Below, piece by piece: positions 28,675 to 37,673 of a stretch of DNA of 64,000 bases. The DNA lies in the NCBI RefSeq assembly GCF_012103215.1, contig NZ_JAAVNE010000002.1:1-64000 (forward strand), read 5' to 3'. This stretch comes from Falsiroseomonas selenitidurans (GTDB lineage Bacteria; Pseudomonadota; Alphaproteobacteria; Acetobacterales; Acetobacteraceae). The number at the start of each line of letters is the position of its first letter. Position 1 is the first letter of the stretch. A program made the position numbers and the translations under genes. The notes below the pieces were generated by a model, which was given only the letters and a program-made list of their open reading frames with translations, was not told the origin of the DNA and did no database searches.

Positions 28675-28791
28675 GGCCCCGGATAGGGCCGCGGAAGGGG
28701 GCGGGCAAGACGGCGCCCGTCATCCCGCGCAATCGGACGTGACCCCGCAACCATCTTGCGGCGCGGCCGGCGCTCGGACTACGCGGAGGGC

Positions 28792-30114
28792 ATGAAAACG
28801 ATCGCCGTCATCCTCGCCGCCGGCCTCGGAACCCGCATGCGCTCGCGCCTGCCCAAGGCGCTGCATCCGATCGCCGGGCGGCCGATGCTGCAGCACCTGC
28901 TGGCCGCGGCGACCGGGGTGTTCGACGGCGCCATCGTCGTCGCCGGGCCGGACATGCCGGAGTTGCACAGGGCCGCGGCGCCGCATCCGGTGGTCGTGCA
29001 GGCGGACCGGCTGGGCACCGGCCATGCGGCGTTGCAGGCGGCAGCCCTGCTGGAGGGTTTCGAGGGCGATGTCGCGGTGCTCTACGCCGACAACCCGCTG
29101 ATCACCCCGGAGACGCTGCGCCGCCTGCTGGCGGCGAGGCAGGAGCCTGACCAGCCGCCCGGTCTCGCGCTGCTGGCCATGCGCCCGGACGACCCCGCCC
29201 GCTACGGCCGCGTCCTCACCGATGCCGACGGTGACGTGCAGGAGGTGGTGGAATGGGCCGATGCCAGCGCCGAACAGCGTGCGATCGGCCTGTGCAATGC
29301 CGGCGTGCTCTGCGCCCCGGCGGCCGCGCTGCTGGGCTGGCTGCGGGCGATCGGCAACGACAACGCCAAGGGCGAATACTACCTGACCGATGTGGTGGCC
29401 CTGGCCCGCCGGGCCGGCCAGCGCGTGGTGGCGGTGGAGGCGCCGGAGGCCGAGCTGCGCGGCATCAACAGCCGCATCGAGCTGGCGGCGGCGGAGGCCA
29501 CGGCCCAGGCGCGGCTGCGCGCCGCGGCGATGGAAGGCGGCGCCACGCTGGTGCAGCCGGACAGCGTGGTGTTCAGCCACGACACGCGCCTCGGCCAGGA
29601 TGTCACCGTGGGGCCCAGCGTGGTGTTCGGCCCCGGCGTGACGGTGGAGGATGGCGTGGAGATCCGCGCCTTCAGCCACCTGGAAGGCTGCACGGTGCGG
29701 CAGGGCGCCATCATCGGCCCCTTCGCCCGGCTGCGCCCCGGCACCGTGATCGAGCGCGGCGGCCATGTCGGCAATTTCGTGGAGCTGAAGGCCGCGGTGC
29801 TGGGGGAGGGGGCGAAGGCCAACCACCTGAGCTACCTGGGCGACGCCACCATCGGCGCAGGGGCCAACATCGGCGCCGGCACCATCACCTGCAACTACGA
29901 CGGCGTGAACAAGCACCGGACCGAGATCGGCGCCGGCGCCTTCATCGGCTCCGACACGGCGCTGGTGGCGCCGGTGAAGGTCGGTGCCCGGGCGCTGGTC
30001 GCCGCCGGCAGCGTGATCACGGAAGACGTGCCGGACGACGCCATGGCCATCGCCCGCGGCCGCCAGGCCAACAAGGCGGGGCGGGGCTTCCGCGCCAAGG
30101 GGGGGAAAGCCTGA
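28792..30114 (+). CDS. glmU: bifunctional N-acetylglucosamine-1-phosphate uridyltransferase/glucosamine-1-phosphate acetyltransferase
   Basis: A 440-residue enzyme that makes UDP-N-acetylglucosamine for peptidoglycan and lipid A. The uridyltransferase half starts with AVILAAGLGTRMRSRLPKALHPIAGRPML, abbreviated here by its LAAGLGTRM core, and has the YADNPLI metal site. From about residue 245 comes the left-handed beta-helix acetyltransferase with NFVELKAA and GDATIGAGANIGAGTITCNY, the latter spelling the catalytic His/Asn region of the family. The ribosome-binding site GGAGGG ends just before the ATG, with unusually short spacing. The stop overlaps the glmS start (TGATG), so the two steps of amino-sugar supply are coupled. 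Confidence 0.95.
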   Translation: MKTIAVILAAGLGTRMRSRLPKALHPIAGRPMLQHLLAAATGVFDGAIVVAGPDMPELHRAAAPHPVVVQADRLGTGHAALQAAALLEGFEGDVAVLYADNPLITPETLRRLLAARQEPDQPPGLALLAMRPDDPARYGRVLTDADGDVQEVVEWADASAEQRAIGLCNAGVLCAPAAALLGWLRAIGNDNAKGEYYLTDVVALARRAGQRVVAVEAPEAELRGINSRIELAAAEATAQARLRAAAMEGGATLVQPDSVVFSHDTRLGQDVTVGPSVVFGPGVTVEDGVEIRAFSHLEGCTVRQGAIIGPFARLRPGTVIERGGHVGNFVELKAAVLGEGAKANHLSYLGDATIGAGANIGAGTITCNYDGVNKHRTEIGAGAFIGSDTALVAPVKVGARALVAAGSVITEDVPDDAMAIARGRQANKAGRGFRAKGGKA

Positions 30115-31937
30115 TGTGTGGCATCGTCGGTGTCGTCGGACGGGAAGCGGCGGCCCCGCGGCTGCTGGAGGCGCTGCGGCGCCTGGAGTATCGCGGCTAT
30201 GACAGCGCCGGCGTCGCCACGCTGGTGAACGGCCACATCGAGCGGCGTCGCGCCGAGGGCAAGCTGATGAATTTGGCGACGGTGCTGGACCGCAGCCCGC
30301 TGCCCGGGACCACCGGCATCGGCCACACCCGCTGGGCAACCCATGGCGCGCCGGTGGAGCGCAACGCCCATCCGCATGGCACGCCGCGCGTCAGCGTGGT
30401 GCACAACGGCATCATCGAGAACCACGCGGAACTGCGCGCGGAGCTTGAGGCCAAGGGCCAGTGCTTCGAGACGGAGACCGACACCGAGACCTTCGCCCGC
30501 CTGGTGGACTGGCACCTGCAGCAGGGTGCCGCGCCGGAACAGGCGGCCAGCCTGGCGCTGCGCCGGGTGCATGGCGCCTTCGCGCTGGCGATGATGTTCG
30601 CCGGCCACCCGAGCAAGCTGATCGCCGCCCGCCAGGGCGCGCCGCTGGCCATCGGCTTCGGCGAGGGCGAGATGTTCGTGGGCTCCGACGCGCTGGCGCT
30701 GGCGCCGCTGACGCGCCGCATCGCCTATCTGGAGGAAGGCGACTGGGCGGTGGTCTCCGACCGCGGGGCCGCGTTCTTCGATGCCGAGGACCGGCCGGTT
30801 GAGCGCGCCGTGCGGCTGACCTCGCTCTCCGGCGCCGCGGTGGGCAAGGGCAATTTCCGCCACTTCATGGAGAAGGAGCTGCACGAGCACCCGGCGGTGC
30901 TGGGCGATACGCTGCAGCAGTATCTCGACCCCGGCTCCCGCGCCGTGTCGCTGCCGCCGTTGCCCTTCGACCCGGCGACGGTGCCGCGGCTGACCATGTC
31001 CGCCTGCGGCAGCGCCTTCCTGGCGGCGCAGGTGGGGCGGTACTGGATCGAGCAGCTGGCGCGCATCCCCGTGGATGCCGATGTGGCGAGCGAATTGCGC
31101 TACCGCGAGCCGCCGCTGGCGGAGGGCGGCGGCGCCATCCTGGTGTCCCAGTCCGGGGAGACGGCGGACACCATGGCGGCGCTGCGCCTGCTGCGCGCCG
31201 GCGGGCAGAAGGTGCTGTCCGTGGTCAATGTGCCGGAAAGCAGCATGGCGCGGGAAAGCGACGGCGCGCTGCTGACGGTGGCGGGGCCGGAGATCGGCGT
31301 CGCCTCCACCAAGGCCTTCACCGCGCAGCTGGCGCTGCTGGCCTGCCTGGCCATCGGCTTCGGCCGGGCGCGCGGCAAGCTGGACGAGGCGCAGGCCCGG
31401 CTGCTGGCGCATACCCTGACCGAGGTGCCCGGCCACGCCGCGCAGATCCTCGAACAGGACGAGGAAATCCGCGCCATGGCGGCGGAGGTGGCCAAGGCGC
31501 GGGACGTGCTGTTCCTCGGCCGCGGCGCGCTGATGCCGATTGCCATGGAGGGCGCGCTGAAGCTGAAGGAACTGTCCTACATCCATGCCGAAGGCTACCC
31601 GGCCGGGGAGATGAAGCACGGCCCCATCGCGCTGATCGACAGCGCCGTGCCGGTGATCGCGCTGTGCCCGACCGGCCCGCTGTTCGAGAAGACGGCGTCC
31701 AACCTGCAGGAGGCCGCGGCGCGCGGCGGCCGGATCATGGCGCTGACCGATGCGGTAGGCGCCCGCGCGCTGCGCGGCTTCGCGGAGCGGGTGATCGTTC
31801 TGCCGACGGTGCATCCCTTTGCCGCGCCGATCCTGCACGCCATCCCGGTGCAGGTGCTGGCCTATCACGTCGCCGTGCTGAAGGGCACGGATGTGGACCA
31901 GCCGCGCAACCTGGCGAAGAGCGTCACGGTGGAGTGA
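30114..31937 (+). CDS. glmS: glutamine-fructose-6-phosphate aminotransferase (isomerising)
   Basis: A 607-residue enzyme that converts fructose-6-phosphate and glutamine to glucosamine-6-phosphate. After removal of Met1, Cys2 is the glutaminase nucleophile (CGIVGVVG). The glutaminase domain continues with HTRWATHG and the loop around HNGIIENH. Two SIS sugar-isomerase domains follow, with SACGSAFLAA, SQSGETADT and the C-terminal HAEGYPAGEMKHGP. The final residues PRNLAKSVTVE are characteristic. It is translationally coupled to glmU. No glmS ribozyme is seen upstream. A hairpin terminator lies after the stop. Confidence 0.97.
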   Translation: MCGIVGVVGREAAAPRLLEALRRLEYRGYDSAGVATLVNGHIERRRAEGKLMNLATVLDRSPLPGTTGIGHTRWATHGAPVERNAHPHGTPRVSVVHNGIIENHAELRAELEAKGQCFETETDTETFARLVDWHLQQGAAPEQAASLALRRVHGAFALAMMFAGHPSKLIAARQGAPLAIGFGEGEMFVGSDALALAPLTRRIAYLEEGDWAVVSDRGAAFFDAEDRPVERAVRLTSLSGAAVGKGNFRHFMEKELHEHPAVLGDTLQQYLDPGSRAVSLPPLPFDPATVPRLTMSACGSAFLAAQVGRYWIEQLARIPVDADVASELRYREPPLAEGGGAILVSQSGETADTMAALRLLRAGGQKVLSVVNVPESSMARESDGALLTVAGPEIGVASTKAFTAQLALLACLAIGFGRARGKLDEAQARLLAHTLTEVPGHAAQILEQDEEIRAMAAEVAKARDVLFLGRGALMPIAMEGALKLKELSYIHAEGYPAGEMKHGPIALIDSAVPVIALCPTGPLFEKTASNLQEAAARGGRIMALTDAVGARALRGFAERVIVLPTVHPFAAPILHAIPVQVLAYHVAVLKGTDVDQPRNLAKSVTVE

Positions 31938-31944
31938 GGCGGGC

Positions 31945-31982
31945 CGCCCGGCGCACCCCCGGGGTGGCCGGGCGTTCTGTTC
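31945..31982 (+). terminator. rho-independent-like terminator after glmS
   Basis: CGCCCGGC at 31945-31952 pairs with GCCGGGCG at 31967-31974, and the intervening bases themselves form CACCCC/GGGGTG. TTCTGTTC follows, a weak U tract. Confidence 0.6.
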
Positions 31983-32037
31983 AGCGGCGGGGCCAGCGCC
32001 TATCTTCCGCCCCTGACGAGGGAGAGGAAGCGCCACC

Positions 32038-33516
32038 ATGCTGGACGCCACCGCGAAGCTGCCGCTGAAGGACCCGGACCTGTTCCGACAGGCCAATTGC
32101 ATTGGCGGCGCCTGGGTGCAGGCCGCAAGCGGCAAGACCATCGAGGTCCGCAACCCCGCCTCGGGCGAGATCGTCGGCCGGGTGCCGGCGCTGTCCGCCG
32201 CGGAGACCCGCCGCGCCATCGAGGCCGCGCAGGCCGCCTTCGCCGGCTGGCGCGCGATGCTGGCCAAGGAACGCGCGGCGATCCTGCGCCGGCTGAACGA
32301 CCTGATGCTGGCCAATGCCGACGACCTGGCCACCATCATGACGGCGGAGCAGGGCAAGCCCTTCGCGGAAGCGAAGGGCGAGATCGCCTATGCGGCCTCC
32401 TTCATCGAATGGTTCGCCGAGGAAGCCAAGCGCATCTACGGCGACACCATCCCGCAGAACGCCCAGGGCCGCCGCATCCTGGTGATGAAGGAGCCGATCG
32501 GCGTCTTCGCCGCGATCACGCCCTGGAACTTCCCGGCGGCGATGATCACCCGCAAGGCCGGCCCCGGCTGGGCCGCGGGCTGCACCGGGGTGATCCGCCC
32601 GGCCTCGCAGACCCCCTTCAGCGCCCTGGCGCTGGCCGTGCTGGCGGAACGCGCCGGCATGCCGCCGGGCGTGTGCAACGTCATCACCGGGCCTTCGGGC
32701 GAGACGGGCGGGGAGCTGACCGCCAACCCGCTCGTGCGCAAGCTGTCCTTCACTGGCTCCACCGAGGTGGGGCGCACGCTGCTGGCGCAATGCGCGCCGA
32801 CCATCAAGAAGACCTCGATGGAACTCGGCGGCAACGCGCCCTTCATCGTCTTCGACGACGCCGATTTGGATGCGGCGGTGGCCGGCACCATGGCGTCGAA
32901 ATACCGCAACACCGGCCAGACCTGCGTCTGCGCCAACCGCATCCTGGTGCAGGACGGCGTCTTCGACGCCTTCGCCGCCAAGCTGAAGGTGGCGGTGGAG
33001 GCGCTGAAGGTCGGCGATGGCATGGAGCCGGGCGTGACCCAGGGCCCGCTCATCAACGCCGATGCCGTGAAGAAGGTGGAGGAGCACATCGCCGATGCGA
33101 CGGCGAAGGGTGCCACAGTGCTGACCGGCGGCAAGCGCCACGCCCGCGGCGGCAATTTCTTCGAGCCGACCATCCTGGCCGACGTGCCGCCCGGCGCCAT
33201 GGTGTTCCGCGAGGAGACCTTCGGCCCGGTCGCGCCGCTGTTCCGCTTCAAGACCGAGGCGGAGGCGATTGCCCTCGCCAATGACAGCGAGTTCGGCCTG
33301 GCCGCCTATTTCTACGCCCGCGACATCGGCCGCATCTTCCGCGTGGCGGAGGCGATCGAGGCCGGGATCATCGGCATCAACGAGGGGCTGATCTCGACCG
33401 AGGTCGCGCCCTTCGGCGGGGTGAAGCAGAGCGGGCTCGGGCGCGAAGGGTCGAAGTACGGGATCGAGGATTATCTCGAGATCAAGTACCTGGCGCTGGG
33501 CGGCATCGGGGGCTGA
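32038..33516 (+). CDS. gabD: NAD(P)-dependent succinate-semialdehyde dehydrogenase
   Basis: A 492-residue aldehyde dehydrogenase of the GabD group, oxidising succinate semialdehyde to succinate in 4-aminobutyrate breakdown. The catalytic Cys296 is in NTGQTCVCANR, the general base Glu262 in MELGGNAPF, and cofactor-binding text includes ITPWNFPAAM and FTGSTEVGR. The C-terminal GGVKQSGLGREGS is typical of SSADH. One oddity is Arg187 in VIRPASQTP, where the family almost always has Lys to bind the cofactor phosphate or ribose. No gabT aminotransferase gene is close by, so a different semialdehyde substrate is possible. Confidence 0.9.
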   Translation: MLDATAKLPLKDPDLFRQANCIGGAWVQAASGKTIEVRNPASGEIVGRVPALSAAETRRAIEAAQAAFAGWRAMLAKERAAILRRLNDLMLANADDLATIMTAEQGKPFAEAKGEIAYAASFIEWFAEEAKRIYGDTIPQNAQGRRILVMKEPIGVFAAITPWNFPAAMITRKAGPGWAAGCTGVIRPASQTPFSALALAVLAERAGMPPGVCNVITGPSGETGGELTANPLVRKLSFTGSTEVGRTLLAQCAPTIKKTSMELGGNAPFIVFDDADLDAAVAGTMASKYRNTGQTCVCANRILVQDGVFDAFAAKLKVAVEALKVGDGMEPGVTQGPLINADAVKKVEEHIADATAKGATVLTGGKRHARGGNFFEPTILADVPPGAMVFREETFGPVAPLFRFKTEAEAIALANDSEFGLAAYFYARDIGRIFRVAEAIEAGIIGINEGLISTEVAPFGGVKQSGLGREGSKYGIEDYLEIKYLALGGIGG

Positions 33517-33634
33517 CCGAGGGCCGGAGGCCCCCACCACCCCACCACCTACCAGCGCAGGGGAGGGAGCAGACTCTCCCCGAGCCGGGGGCGGCAGGGT
33601 CGAGGCCCGCTCCCGCGCCACGCGTCGCGTGCTA

Positions 33635-33652
33635 TCGAAGTACCTGCTTCGA
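33635..33652. repeat. inverted repeat upstream of gor
   Basis: TCGAAG, six-base spacer, CTTCGA, ending 20 bases before the gor start. It could be an operator half-site pair or a small hairpin in the leader. The surrounding 150 bases between gabD and gor otherwise hold only a short GGGCC/GGCCC hairpin near 33522 and GC-rich text. Confidence 0.4.
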
Positions 33653-33672
33653 CCTCGGATTGGGGATTGGCG

Positions 33673-35061
33673 ATGACCTACGACTTCGATCTTTTCGTCA
33701 TCGGCGGCGGCTCCGCCGGCGTGCGCTGCGCGCGCATCGCCGCCGGCCACGGTGCCCGCGTCGGCGTGGCGGAGGAGCGGTTCTGGGGCGGCACCTGCGT
33801 CAATGTCGGCTGCGTGCCGAAGAAGATCATGGTGAACGCCACCGAATACGGCCAGTGGTCCGCGGATGCGGCCGCCTTCGGCTGGGATGTCGAGGTCAAG
33901 GGCCATGACTGGGCCCGGCTGGCAGAAGCCCGGGACCGGGAGGTGGCGCGGCTGTCCGGCATCTACGGCAAGCTGCTGATGGGCGCCGGCGTCACCACCT
34001 TCGATGCCCGCGCCAGCTTCATCGACGCCCACACGTTGCAGGTCGGCGACCGGCGGGTGACGGCGGAGCGCATCCTGGTGGCCACCGGCGGCACGGCGCT
34101 GCGGCTGGAGATCCCGGGCGCGGAGCTGGGGCTGATCTCCGACGACCTCTTCACCCTGCCGACGCTGCCGAAGCGGGTGGTGGTGATCGGCGCCGGCTAC
34201 ATCGCGCTGGAATTCGCCTGCATCCTGCGCGGCCTGGGGGCGGAGGTGGATGTGATGTACCGCGCCGCCCTGCCGCTGCGCGGCTTCGACGACGACATCC
34301 GCGCCGCGGTGGTGGAGGCGCTGACCGAGCAGGGCATCCGCCTGAACCCGGACGTCTCCCCCACCCGGATCACCCAGGTGAACGGGCATTTGATGGTCGG
34401 CATGTCCAACAATTTCATGCGGGAGGCCGATGCGGTGTTCTTCTGCACCGGCCGCGCCCCCAACACCCGGGGCCTCGGCCTGGAGAAGGTCGGGGTGGAG
34501 ACCAACGCCGCCGGCGCCGTGGTGGTGGATGAGGAACACCGCAGCAGCCAGCCCCACATCTATGCCCTGGGCGATGTGATCGACCGGGTGAACCTGACGC
34601 CGATGGCCACCGCCACCGGCCATGCGCTGGCCGACACGCTGTTCGGCAACAAGCCGCGCAGGGCCTCCTACGACAACGTGCCCACCGCGGTCTTCACCAA
34701 CCCGCCGATCGGCACGGTGGGGCTTTCCGAGCAGGAAGCGGCGGCGCGCGGGCCGGTGGATGTCTTTGTCACCCGCTTCACCCCCATGCGCCACACCATC
34801 AGCGGCCGCCCGGGCCGCCGCACCCTGATGAAGCTGGTGGTCTGCCAGCGCACCAACCGGGTGCTGGGCGCGCATATGCTGGGGGAGGATGCGGCGGAGA
34901 TCATGCAGGGCATCGGCATCGCGGTGGGCATGGGCGCCACCAAGGCGGATTTCGACCGCACCATCGGCATCCACCCGACAGCGGCGGAGGAATTCGTCAC
35001 CCTGCGGACCCGGGCGCGCGAAGCCGGCGTCCAGCCGCCGCGGCAGGAGGCCGCCGAATAG
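33673..35061 (+). CDS. gor: glutathione-disulfide reductase
   Basis: A 462-residue FAD/NADPH oxidoreductase that keeps glutathione reduced. The FAD fold starts at DLFVIGGGSAG, the redox pair is Cys42 and Cys47 in GGTCVNVGCVPKK, the NADPH fold is VIGAGYIALEFA, and the C-terminal IGIHPTAAEE gives the catalytic His-Glu of the partner subunit. The GTCVNVGCVPKK motif and length match Gor rather than dihydrolipoamide dehydrogenase. I take the ATG at 33673 over a TTG six bases earlier. Confidence 0.92.
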   Translation: MTYDFDLFVIGGGSAGVRCARIAAGHGARVGVAEERFWGGTCVNVGCVPKKIMVNATEYGQWSADAAAFGWDVEVKGHDWARLAEARDREVARLSGIYGKLLMGAGVTTFDARASFIDAHTLQVGDRRVTAERILVATGGTALRLEIPGAELGLISDDLFTLPTLPKRVVVIGAGYIALEFACILRGLGAEVDVMYRAALPLRGFDDDIRAAVVEALTEQGIRLNPDVSPTRITQVNGHLMVGMSNNFMREADAVFFCTGRAPNTRGLGLEKVGVETNAAGAVVVDEEHRSSQPHIYALGDVIDRVNLTPMATATGHALADTLFGNKPRRASYDNVPTAVFTNPPIGTVGLSEQEAAARGPVDVFVTRFTPMRHTISGRPGRRTLMKLVVCQRTNRVLGAHMLGEDAAEIMQGIGIAVGMGATKADFDRTIGIHPTAAEEFVTLRTRAREAGVQPPRQEAAE

Positions 35062-35083
35062 CCAGAGTTTCATAATCGCCGCC

Positions 35084-35105
35084 CTGGCGCTAAGCTTGGC
35101 GCCAG
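35084..35105. repeat. hairpin in the DAHP synthase leader
   Basis: CTGGCGC, loop of eight bases, GCGCCAG, starting 22 bases after the gor stop and ending 19 bases before the DAHP synthase ATG. No T-run follows. A possible -10 (CATAAT) lies at 35071-35076. It may be a leader hairpin or a weak stop for gor. Confidence 0.4.
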
Positions 35106-35124
35106 GAGTGGAGCACGGACCATA

Positions 35125-36507
35125 ATGAACGCGCGTGTGTGGACCCCGGACAGCTGGCGGGCGATGCCCATCCGGCAGGTTCCGGACTATCCCAACCCGG
35201 CCCATCTGCGGGCCATCGAGGATAAGGTCCGTCGATTTCCACCGCTGGTTTTTGCCGGTGAGGCGGATCGGCTGAAAGCCCAGCTGGCACGCGCGGGGGA
35301 TGGCCATGCCTTCGTCCTGCAGGGCGGCGACTGCGCGGAGAGCTTCGCCGAGTTCCACGCCAACACCATCCGCGACACCTTCCGGGTGCTGCTGCAGATG
35401 GCGGTGGTGCTGACCTTCGGCGCCTCCCTGCCGGTGGTGAAGCTGGGCCGCATGGCCGGCCAGTTCGCCAAGCCGCGCAGCAGCGACAGCGAGACGATCG
35501 AGGGCGTGACCCTGCCCTCCTACCGCGGCGACATCGTCAACGGGCCGGACTTCACCCCGGAAGCGCGGGTGCCGGACCCGGCGCGGATGGAATTCGCCTA
35601 TCTGCAATCGGCGGCGACGCTGAACCTGCTGCGCGCCTTCGCCACCGGCGGCTATGCCGACCTGCACCAGGTGCATCGCTGGAACCTGGACTTCGCCGCC
35701 CGCAGCCCGCTGGCCGACCGCTATGAGGGCCTGGCGCACCGGATCGATGAGACGCTGCGCTTCATGGGCGCCTGCGGCATGTCCGACCTGCCCCAGGTGC
35801 GGGAGACGGAGTTCTACACCTCCCACGAATCGCTGCTGCTGCCCTTCGAGGAGGCGCTGACCCGCCAGCCCTCCACCCATCCCGGCCGGCATTTCGCCTG
35901 TTCCGCGCATTTCCTCTGGATCGGCGACCGCACGCGTCAGCCGGATGGCGCGCATGTGGAATTCCTGCGCGGGGTGGCCAACCCGATCGGCATGAAGGTC
36001 GGCCCGACCATGGAGCCGGACGAGCTGGTGCGGCTGACCGAGATCCTGAACCCGGCGAATGAGAAGGGGCGCCTGACCCTGATCGCGCGCATGGGGGCGG
36101 AGAAGGTGGGCGCCAAGCTGCCGTCCCTGCTGGCCGCGGTGCGCCGCGCCGGGCGCAACGTGGTGTGGCTGTGCGACCCGATGCACGGCAACACGGTGAA
36201 GGCCGGGGCGTACAAGACCCGGTCCTTCGACGCGATCCTGTCGGAAATCCGCCGCTTCTTCGACTGCCACGCGGCGGAGGGCACCACCCCCGGCGGCGTG
36301 CATGTCGAGATGACCGGCCAGAATGTCACCGAATGCCTGGGCGGTGCGCACCGGATGACGGAGGCGGACCTGGCCGCCAACTACGCCACCTTCTGCGACC
36401 CGCGGCTGAACGCCGAGCAGTCGCTGGAACTGGCCTTCCTGATCGCGGAGGAGTTGAAGGCGCGCCGGCCTGGCCTGGCGACGCTGCCGGCCCGGGCGGC
36501 ACAGTGA
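35125..36507 (+). CDS. 3-deoxy-7-phosphoheptulonate synthase, class II
   Basis: A 460-residue plant-type (class II) DAHP synthase that joins phosphoenolpyruvate and erythrose-4-phosphate to open the shikimate pathway. Family segments are clear: the N-terminal tryptophan-containing [26 protein letters not shown] with a metal-binding Cys, [40 protein letters not shown], and [10 protein letters not shown] followed by [14 protein letters not shown]. Length agrees with other proteobacterial class II enzymes. The gene name varies between species (aroF, aroG), so I leave it blank. It overlaps the next gene by four bases (GTGA). Confidence 0.95.
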   Translation: MNARVWTPDSWRAMPIRQVPDYPNPAHLRAIEDKVRRFPPLVFAGEADRLKAQLARAGDGHAFVLQGGDCAESFAEFHANTIRDTFRVLLQMAVVLTFGASLPVVKLGRMAGQFAKPRSSDSETIEGVTLPSYRGDIVNGPDFTPEARVPDPARMEFAYLQSAATLNLLRAFATGGYADLHQVHRWNLDFAARSPLADRYEGLAHRIDETLRFMGACGMSDLPQVRETEFYTSHESLLLPFEEALTRQPSTHPGRHFACSAHFLWIGDRTRQPDGAHVEFLRGVANPIGMKVGPTMEPDELVRLTEILNPANEKGRLTLIARMGAEKVGAKLPSLLAAVRRAGRNVVWLCDPMHGNTVKAGAYKTRSFDAILSEIRRFFDCHAAEGTTPGGVHVEMTGQNVTECLGGAHRMTEADLAANYATFCDPRLNAEQSLELAFLIAEELKARRPGLATLPARAAQ

Positions 36508-37673
36508 CCGCGATACCGCCGGCCGGCCGCGCCTTGCCGCCGGCGCTGGACGACATACCGGCCTGGACCGACAGCTACTTCAACCGCACCCGCGCGGTGG
36601 TGGAGCAGTTCGGCGATTGCCGCGTGACCTATGCGGTGTTCCTGCGGCGCCCGGTGATCTCGGCACCGCGGCTGGCGACCGATTTCCTGGCCGCCGTGGC
36701 GGAACGCCGGAACACAAGCTTCGAGGTGGAGGTGATGCACCGGGAGGGCGACTGGGTCGGCGCCGGCGACCCGATCTTCTATCTCTCGGGCTCCTTCGCC
36801 CGGCTGGCGGACCTCGAGACGATCCTGCTGCAGAAGCTGGGTGCGGCCTGTGTCGCCGCGCACAACGCCTACCAGATGTGCCTGGAACTGCCGCAGGTGC
36901 CTTTCCTGGCCATGGAGGCGCGGCACTGCGCCGGCGCCGAGATGCAGGAGATGATGGCCTATGCGGCCGCCATCGGCAGCGAGGCGGCGCGGCGCGAAGG
37001 CGCCAGGGGCTTTCTCGGCAATGCCAATGACGCCACGGCGCATTGGTTCGGCGCGGCGCGCGGGCGCGGCACCATGCCGCACGCCCTGATCGGCTATGCC
37101 GGGTCCACCGTCCGCGCGGCGGAGATGTTCCACGAGACCTTCCCGGCCGAGGACCTGACCGTGCTGGTGGACTATTTCGGGCGCGAGGTCACCGACAGCC
37201 TGGCGGTCTGCCGGCGCTTCCCCGACCTGGCTGCGGCCGGGCGGATGGCGGTGCGGCTGGACACCCATGGCGGCCGGTTCCTGGAAGGGCTGGACCCCGG
37301 CGAATCCTATGCCGTGCTGGAACGCCACGCGCCCCAGGCGGTGCGGCGCTACCGCAGCGAGACGGAATTGCGCCACCTGGTCGGCACCGGCGTTTCCGCC
37401 GCCGCCATCTGGCGGATCCGGGAGGTGCTGGACGAAGCCGGCTTCGAGAAGGTGCGGATCGTCGCCTCCTCCGGCTTCGGCGTCGGCAAATGCCGCGTTA
37501 TGGCGGAGGCCAGGGCGCCGATCGACATTGTCGGCACCGGCTCCTTCATCCCCGATGCCTGGAGCGAGACCTACGCCACGGCCGACATCGTCGCCTATGA
37601 TGGCGTGCCGCGGGTGAAGGTCGGCCGCGAATTCCTGCTGCGCAACGGCGCCCGGCGCCGCGGCCAGGGCTGA
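36504..37673 (+). CDS. pncB: nicotinate phosphoribosyltransferase
   Basis: A 389-residue enzyme that joins nicotinate and PRPP to nicotinate mononucleotide in NAD salvage. The fold and motifs fit the NAPRTase family: TDSYFNRTR at the N-terminus near the substrate loop, [43 protein letters not shown], then [12 protein letters not shown] and a phosphate-binding [22 protein letters not shown] end. The start is a GTG overlapping the TGA of the DAHP synthase gene, which explains why it lacks an ATG. nadE lies about 2 kb downstream on the same strand. It converges on a 2OG-dioxygenase gene. Confidence 0.9.
   Translation: MTAIPPAGRALPPALDDIPAWTDSYFNRTRAVVEQFGDCRVTYAVFLRRPVISAPRLATDFLAAVAERRNTSFEVEVMHREGDWVGAGDPIFYLSGSFARLADLETILLQKLGAACVAAHNAYQMCLELPQVPFLAMEARHCAGAEMQEMMAYAAAIGSEAARREGARGFLGNANDATAHWFGAARGRGTMPHALIGYAGSTVRAAEMFHETFPAEDLTVLVDYFGREVTDSLAVCRRFPDLAAAGRMAVRLDTHGGRFLEGLDPGESYAVLERHAPQAVRRYRSETELRHLVGTGVSAAAIWRIREVLDEAGFEKVRIVASSGFGVGKCRVMAEARAPIDIVGTGSFIPDAWSETYATADIVAYDGVPRVKVGREFLLRNGARRRGQG

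Noticed and set aside
30050..30130. A glmS ribozyme before glmS.
   Set aside because: glmS starts within the glmU stop codon, leaving no leader, and no ribozyme core is seen.
31981..36351. A minus-strand open frame of over 1400 codons across gabD, gor and the DAHP synthase gene.
   Set aside because: It lies opposite well-supported genes, has His/Arg/Gln/Gly-rich text without domain likeness, and is the usual antisense artefact of very high GC coding DNA. Similar long frames opposite ccoI, the oxidoreductase and parE were dropped for the same reason.
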